Source: Variovorax sp. Root473 (GTDB lineage: Bacteria > Pseudomonadota > Gammaproteobacteria > Burkholderiales > Burkholderiaceae_C). Taken from it: a stretch of DNA of 64,000 nucleotides. Location: the NCBI RefSeq assembly GCF_001426505.1, contig NZ_LMEV01000020.1, forward strand, positions 1-64,000. The letters run 5' to 3'. Position numbers and translations under genes: made by a program. Positions 61,224 to 64,000 of the stretch are shown here, one piece after another (positions within the stretch are counted from its first letter, which is position 1; every line of letters starts with the position of its first letter). The notes beneath the pieces were generated by a model, which saw only the letters and a list, made by a program, of their open reading frames with translations, had not been told where the DNA came from and made no database searches.

Positions 61224-61765
61224 GCCCCGCCGTCACCACCGACATTGACGGCGACGCGCAAGAGAGCGTTGCACGCGACCGCCTGCAGCCGGTGCTGCTC
61301 GACCGTCTCACCGACAAGGCGCCGCAGAACGGGCAGGAGCGCGCGGGCGCGTTCCTCATGAGCGGCAAGCTGCTGCGCGACTCCGTGCTGCGCGACCTGC
61401 AGTGGCTGCTGAACACCACCAACTTCGGCGCCGACCACAGCATCAACGGCATGCCGCGCGCGCGCGGCTCGGTGGTGAACTACGGCGTGCGCGGCTGGGC
61501 CGGCGGGCGCATGTCGGAGGTCGACTTCGCCGACGTCGAAGCGGCCATCCGCGCGGCCATCATCGACTTCGAGCCGCGCATCATGAAAGACAGCATTGAC
61601 GTGCGCTGCGTGACCGACGCGACCGACCTGGAGCACCACAACCTGCTCGCGCTGGAGATCCGCGGCACGCTGTGGTCGGTGCCGTACCCGATCGAGTTCA
61701 TCCTGCGCTCCGAGCTCGACCTCGAGAGCGGGCACATGGTGCTGCGGCCGACGGGAGGGCTCTGA
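61220..61765 (+). CDS. tssE: Type VI baseplate protein TssE
   Basis: A 181-residue gp25-like baseplate protein. LRDSVLRDLQWLLNTTNFG, SVVNYGVRG and the FEPRI segment are characteristic. It joins the tail tube to the baseplate wedge. Coupled starts at both ends (ATGA with tagJ, TGATG with tssF) show a single operon. Confidence 0.95.
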   Translation: MSPAVTTDIDGDAQESVARDRLQPVLLDRLTDKAPQNGQERAGAFLMSGKLLRDSVLRDLQWLLNTTNFGADHSINGMPRARGSVVNYGVRGWAGGRMSEVDFADVEAAIRAAIIDFEPRIMKDSIDVRCVTDATDLEHHNLLALEIRGTLWSVPYPIEFILRSELDLESGHMVLRPTGGL

Positions 61766-63636
61766 TGGATTCGCGGCTGCTCGACTACTACAACCGCGAA
61801 CTCACCTACATGCACGAGCTCGGGGCCGAGTTCGCGCAGCGCTACCCGAAGATCGCAGGCCGCCTGGGCATGCGCGGCATCGAGGTCAGCGACCCGTACG
61901 TGGAGCGCCTGCTCGAAGGCTTCAGCTTTCTCACCGCGCGCATCCAGCTCAAGATGGACGCGGAGTTTCCGCGCTTCTCGCAGCGCCTGCTCGAGGTGGT
62001 GTACCCCAACTTTCTCGCACCGCTGCCCGCGATGGCCGTGGTGCAGATCGACGGAAATCTCAACGAAGGCTCGCTGAAGGCGGGCTACGAGCTGCCGCGC
62101 CACACGCTCCTGCGCGGCCGCATGATCAAGGGCGAGCAGACGGCCTGCGAGTTCCGCACGGGGCATGCCGTCACGCTGTGGCCCATCAAGATCGCCGATG
62201 CCAGCCTCGGCCCCGTGCCGGCCGAGATCGCGCATGCGCTGCCGATGGCGGCGCGCCAGGCCAGGAGCGCCATCACCATCAAGCTCGAAGCCGTCGGCGG
62301 CGCGCGCTTTGCCGAGATGCCGCTGGATCGGCTCGAGTTCTTTCTCTCGGGCGCCGAGCTGCATGCGCTGCGCGTGCTCGAACTGGTGGCTCACCACAGC
62401 GTGGCCACCGTGTGCCGCGCCGGCCCCGGCAGCACGGCGCGCATCGTGCCGCTGGGCGACGAGGCGATCCGCCACGAGGGCTTCGACCCCGAGCAGTCGC
62501 TGTTGCCCTACGACGCGCGCTCGTTCCAGGGCTACCGCCTGCTGCACGAGTACTTCGCCTTTCCCGAGCGCTACCTGTTCTTCAGCGTGAAGCACCTGCG
62601 CGCGGCGGCCTCGGCCATCGGCGGCAGCACGATGGAGATCGTGATCCTGCTCGACCGCGCCGACGCCGACCTGGAGCGGCTGGTCGACGCCAGGCACTTC
62701 TCGCTGTTCTGCACGCCCATCATCAACCTCGTGCCGCGTCGCAGCGACCGCATCCCGGTGGGGCCCGGCCAGCACGAGCATCACGCGGTGATCGACCGCA
62801 CGCGCCCGCGCGACTTCGAGATATTCACCGTCGAGCGCGTCACGGGCCACATGGCCAACGGCTCGGAGGAGCGCGAGTTCCGGCCCTTCCTTGGCTCGTT
62901 CGCGTCCGACGACGGCGACTTCGGCGCCTACTTCTCGCTGCGCCGCGAGCCGCGCCTCGTGTCCGACCGCGCGCGTGCGCAGGGCACGCGCACCAGCTAC
63001 ACGGGCAGCGAGGTGTACGTGTCGCTGGTCGACCAGCACGACGCGCCGTTCCCGCACAGCCTGCGCCACATCACCCTCGACGCGCTGTGCACCAACCGCG
63101 ACCTGCCGCTGCTGCTGCCCACCGGGCTCGAATCGGACTTCACGCTGCGCGTGTCGGCGCCGGTGCGCGGCGTGCGCATCCTGCGCGGCCCGTCGCGGCC
63201 GTACCCGGCACTGGCCGAAGGCGCGCTCACCTGGCGCCTCATCAGCCACCTGGGCCTCAACTACCTGAGCCTGACCGACGTCGATGCCGCGCAGGGCGCC
63301 GCCGCGCTGCGCGAGATGCTCGACCTGTACGGCAACCTGGCCGACCCGGCTGTGCGCCGGCAGATCCAGGGCGTGCGCTCGATGGCGCTGGCGCCGGTGT
63401 TCCGCCGCCTGCCCGAGCCGGGTCCGATCGTGTTCGGGCGCGGTGTCGAGATCGCGCTGCAGATCGACGAGGTCGCCTTCTCGGGCACGAGCCCGTACCT
63501 GTTCGGCGCTGTGCTGGAGCAGTTCTTCAGCCGGCACGTGTCGCTCAATGCCTTCACCGAGTTCGCGCTGTCCAGCCTGCAGCGCGGGGAAATTGCGCGC
63601 TGGACCCCGCGCGTGGGACGCCGCCCCGCCGTATGA
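61765..63636 (+). CDS. tssF: Type VI baseplate protein TssF
   Basis: A 623-residue wedge protein (ImpG/VasA). The N-terminus LLDYYNRELTYMHELGAEFAQRYPKIAGRLG is diagnostic. GYRLLHEYFAFPERYLFF in the middle and the SLNAFTEFALSS tail follow the family. Length is normal. It overlaps tssE by one base and tssG by four. Confidence 0.96.
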   Translation: MDSRLLDYYNRELTYMHELGAEFAQRYPKIAGRLGMRGIEVSDPYVERLLEGFSFLTARIQLKMDAEFPRFSQRLLEVVYPNFLAPLPAMAVVQIDGNLNEGSLKAGYELPRHTLLRGRMIKGEQTACEFRTGHAVTLWPIKIADASLGPVPAEIAHALPMAARQARSAITIKLEAVGGARFAEMPLDRLEFFLSGAELHALRVLELVAHHSVATVCRAGPGSTARIVPLGDEAIRHEGFDPEQSLLPYDARSFQGYRLLHEYFAFPERYLFFSVKHLRAAASAIGGSTMEIVILLDRADADLERLVDARHFSLFCTPIINLVPRRSDRIPVGPGQHEHHAVIDRTRPRDFEIFTVERVTGHMANGSEEREFRPFLGSFASDDGDFGAYFSLRREPRLVSDRARAQGTRTSYTGSEVYVSLVDQHDAPFPHSLRHITLDALCTNRDLPLLLPTGLESDFTLRVSAPVRGVRILRGPSRPYPALAEGALTWRLISHLGLNYLSLTDVDAAQGAAALREMLDLYGNLADPAVRRQIQGVRSMALAPVFRRLPEPGPIVFGRGVEIALQIDEVAFSGTSPYLFGAVLEQFFSRHVSLNAFTEFALSSLQRGEIARWTPRVGRRPAV

Positions 63637-64000
63637 GCACGACCGACCTCACCGACGACACAATGCCGCAGGTGCTGCCGGCAGAGGTCGAGTTGCGCGA
63701 CGAGGCGCCTGCCGAAGTGCGCAGCCCCACCAAGGCGAAGGCGAAAGCCGCACCGCGCCGCAGCGTGCCCGAGGCCGACCCTGTGTTGTGGGCCCAACTC
63801 GTCGAGCAGCCCTTCGAGCACGACCTGTTCATGCTGCTGCGCCGGCTCGACGCGCAGGGCGGCCATCCGCTGCTGGGCCGCGCCCCGCGCCCGCTCGACG
63901 AGCCGCTGCGGCTGGGGCAGGAGCCCTCGATGGCGTTTGCGCCGTCGAACGTGTCGGGGGTCGAGGTCGATCACGACGGCGCGCCGCGCATCTCGATCTA
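63633..64000 (+). CDS. tssG: Type VI baseplate protein TssG (5' part, cut by window end)
   Basis: The first 122 codons of the TssG (ImpH/VasB) gene, open to the last base. After a charged, Lys/Ala-rich leader of about 45 residues, QLVEQPFEHDLFMLLRRLDA and the LRLGQEPSMAFAPSNVSGV block match the family N-terminus. Its ATG overlaps the tssF stop. The remaining cluster genes (tssH, tssI, tssJKLM) should lie beyond the window. Confidence 0.9.
   Translation, partial: MSTTDLTDDTMPQVLPAEVELRDEAPAEVRSPTKAKAKAAPRRSVPEADPVLWAQLVEQPFEHDLFMLLRRLDAQGGHPLLGRAPRPLDEPLRLGQEPSMAFAPSNVSGVEVDHDGAPRISI

Overview
The window is a high-GC chromosomal segment with tightly packed genes. Gene content and protein style point to a betaproteobacterium of the Comamonadaceae, most like Variovorax. 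This rests on the two-gene methionine synthase with an SAH riboswitch, the Burkholderiales-type histidine utilisation cluster, the short GC-rich intergenic repeats and the type VI secretion gene order. The genus is inferred from family knowledge, not from a search. I see no rRNA, tRNA, CRISPR array, phage or insertion sequence.

Layout. 1-3.7 kb: GTP-type PEP carboxykinase with a good terminator, a 50-residue membrane peptide and threonine dehydratase, all on the minus strand. 3.7-12.6 kb: a tandem AAA+ ATPase, a poly-glycine S41 peptidase lipoprotein, an exported nucleoside hydrolase with xylulokinase behind a LacI-type palindrome, and RecQ on the minus strand. 12.7-26.4 kb: a complete histidine utilisation locus. 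It holds an NMT1-type ABC transporter, hutC, hutH, hutU, a 58-residue ORF, an IclR regulator, a polar amino-acid ABC receptor and permease without an ATPase, hutD, hutI, hutF and hutG. Three HutC-type operators are visible, and hutF carries an in-frame copy of a palindromic repeat. 26.5-34.9 kb: split methionine synthase. The homocysteine half and the folate/B12 half are separated by an SH3 protein, a LysR/PACE efflux pair and a lipase/foldase pair. An SAH riboswitch precedes the second half. 34.9-38.2 kb: a three-gene Gtr-like membrane glycosylation cassette.

38.2-55.0 kb is the most interesting region. An enamidase homologue, its TetR regulator and a ferredoxin-NADP reductase diverge from a long plus-strand run. 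That run encodes a probable 6-hydroxynicotinate reductase, an ApbE-like UPF0280 protein, two tandem DUF1185 proteins, a complete branched-chain-type ABC transporter, a Tat-exported nicotinamidase, and the two-subunit nicotinate dehydrogenase NicAB with a membrane-anchored tri-heme cytochrome c. Together they read as an aerobic route for nicotinamide and nicotinate that hydroxylates the ring to 6-hydroxynicotinate. It would then enter the reductive branch (tetrahydro-6-oxonicotinate, then 2-formylglutarate) known from Eubacterium barkeri, instead of the NicC oxidative branch. The steps after 2-formylglutarate are not assigned, and the DUF1185 pair are the obvious candidates.

55.1-64 kb: a fumarylacetoacetate-hydrolase family gene, then the start of a type VI secretion cluster in the order tssA-tssB-tssC-hcp-tagJ-tssE-tssF-tssG, the last cut by the window end.
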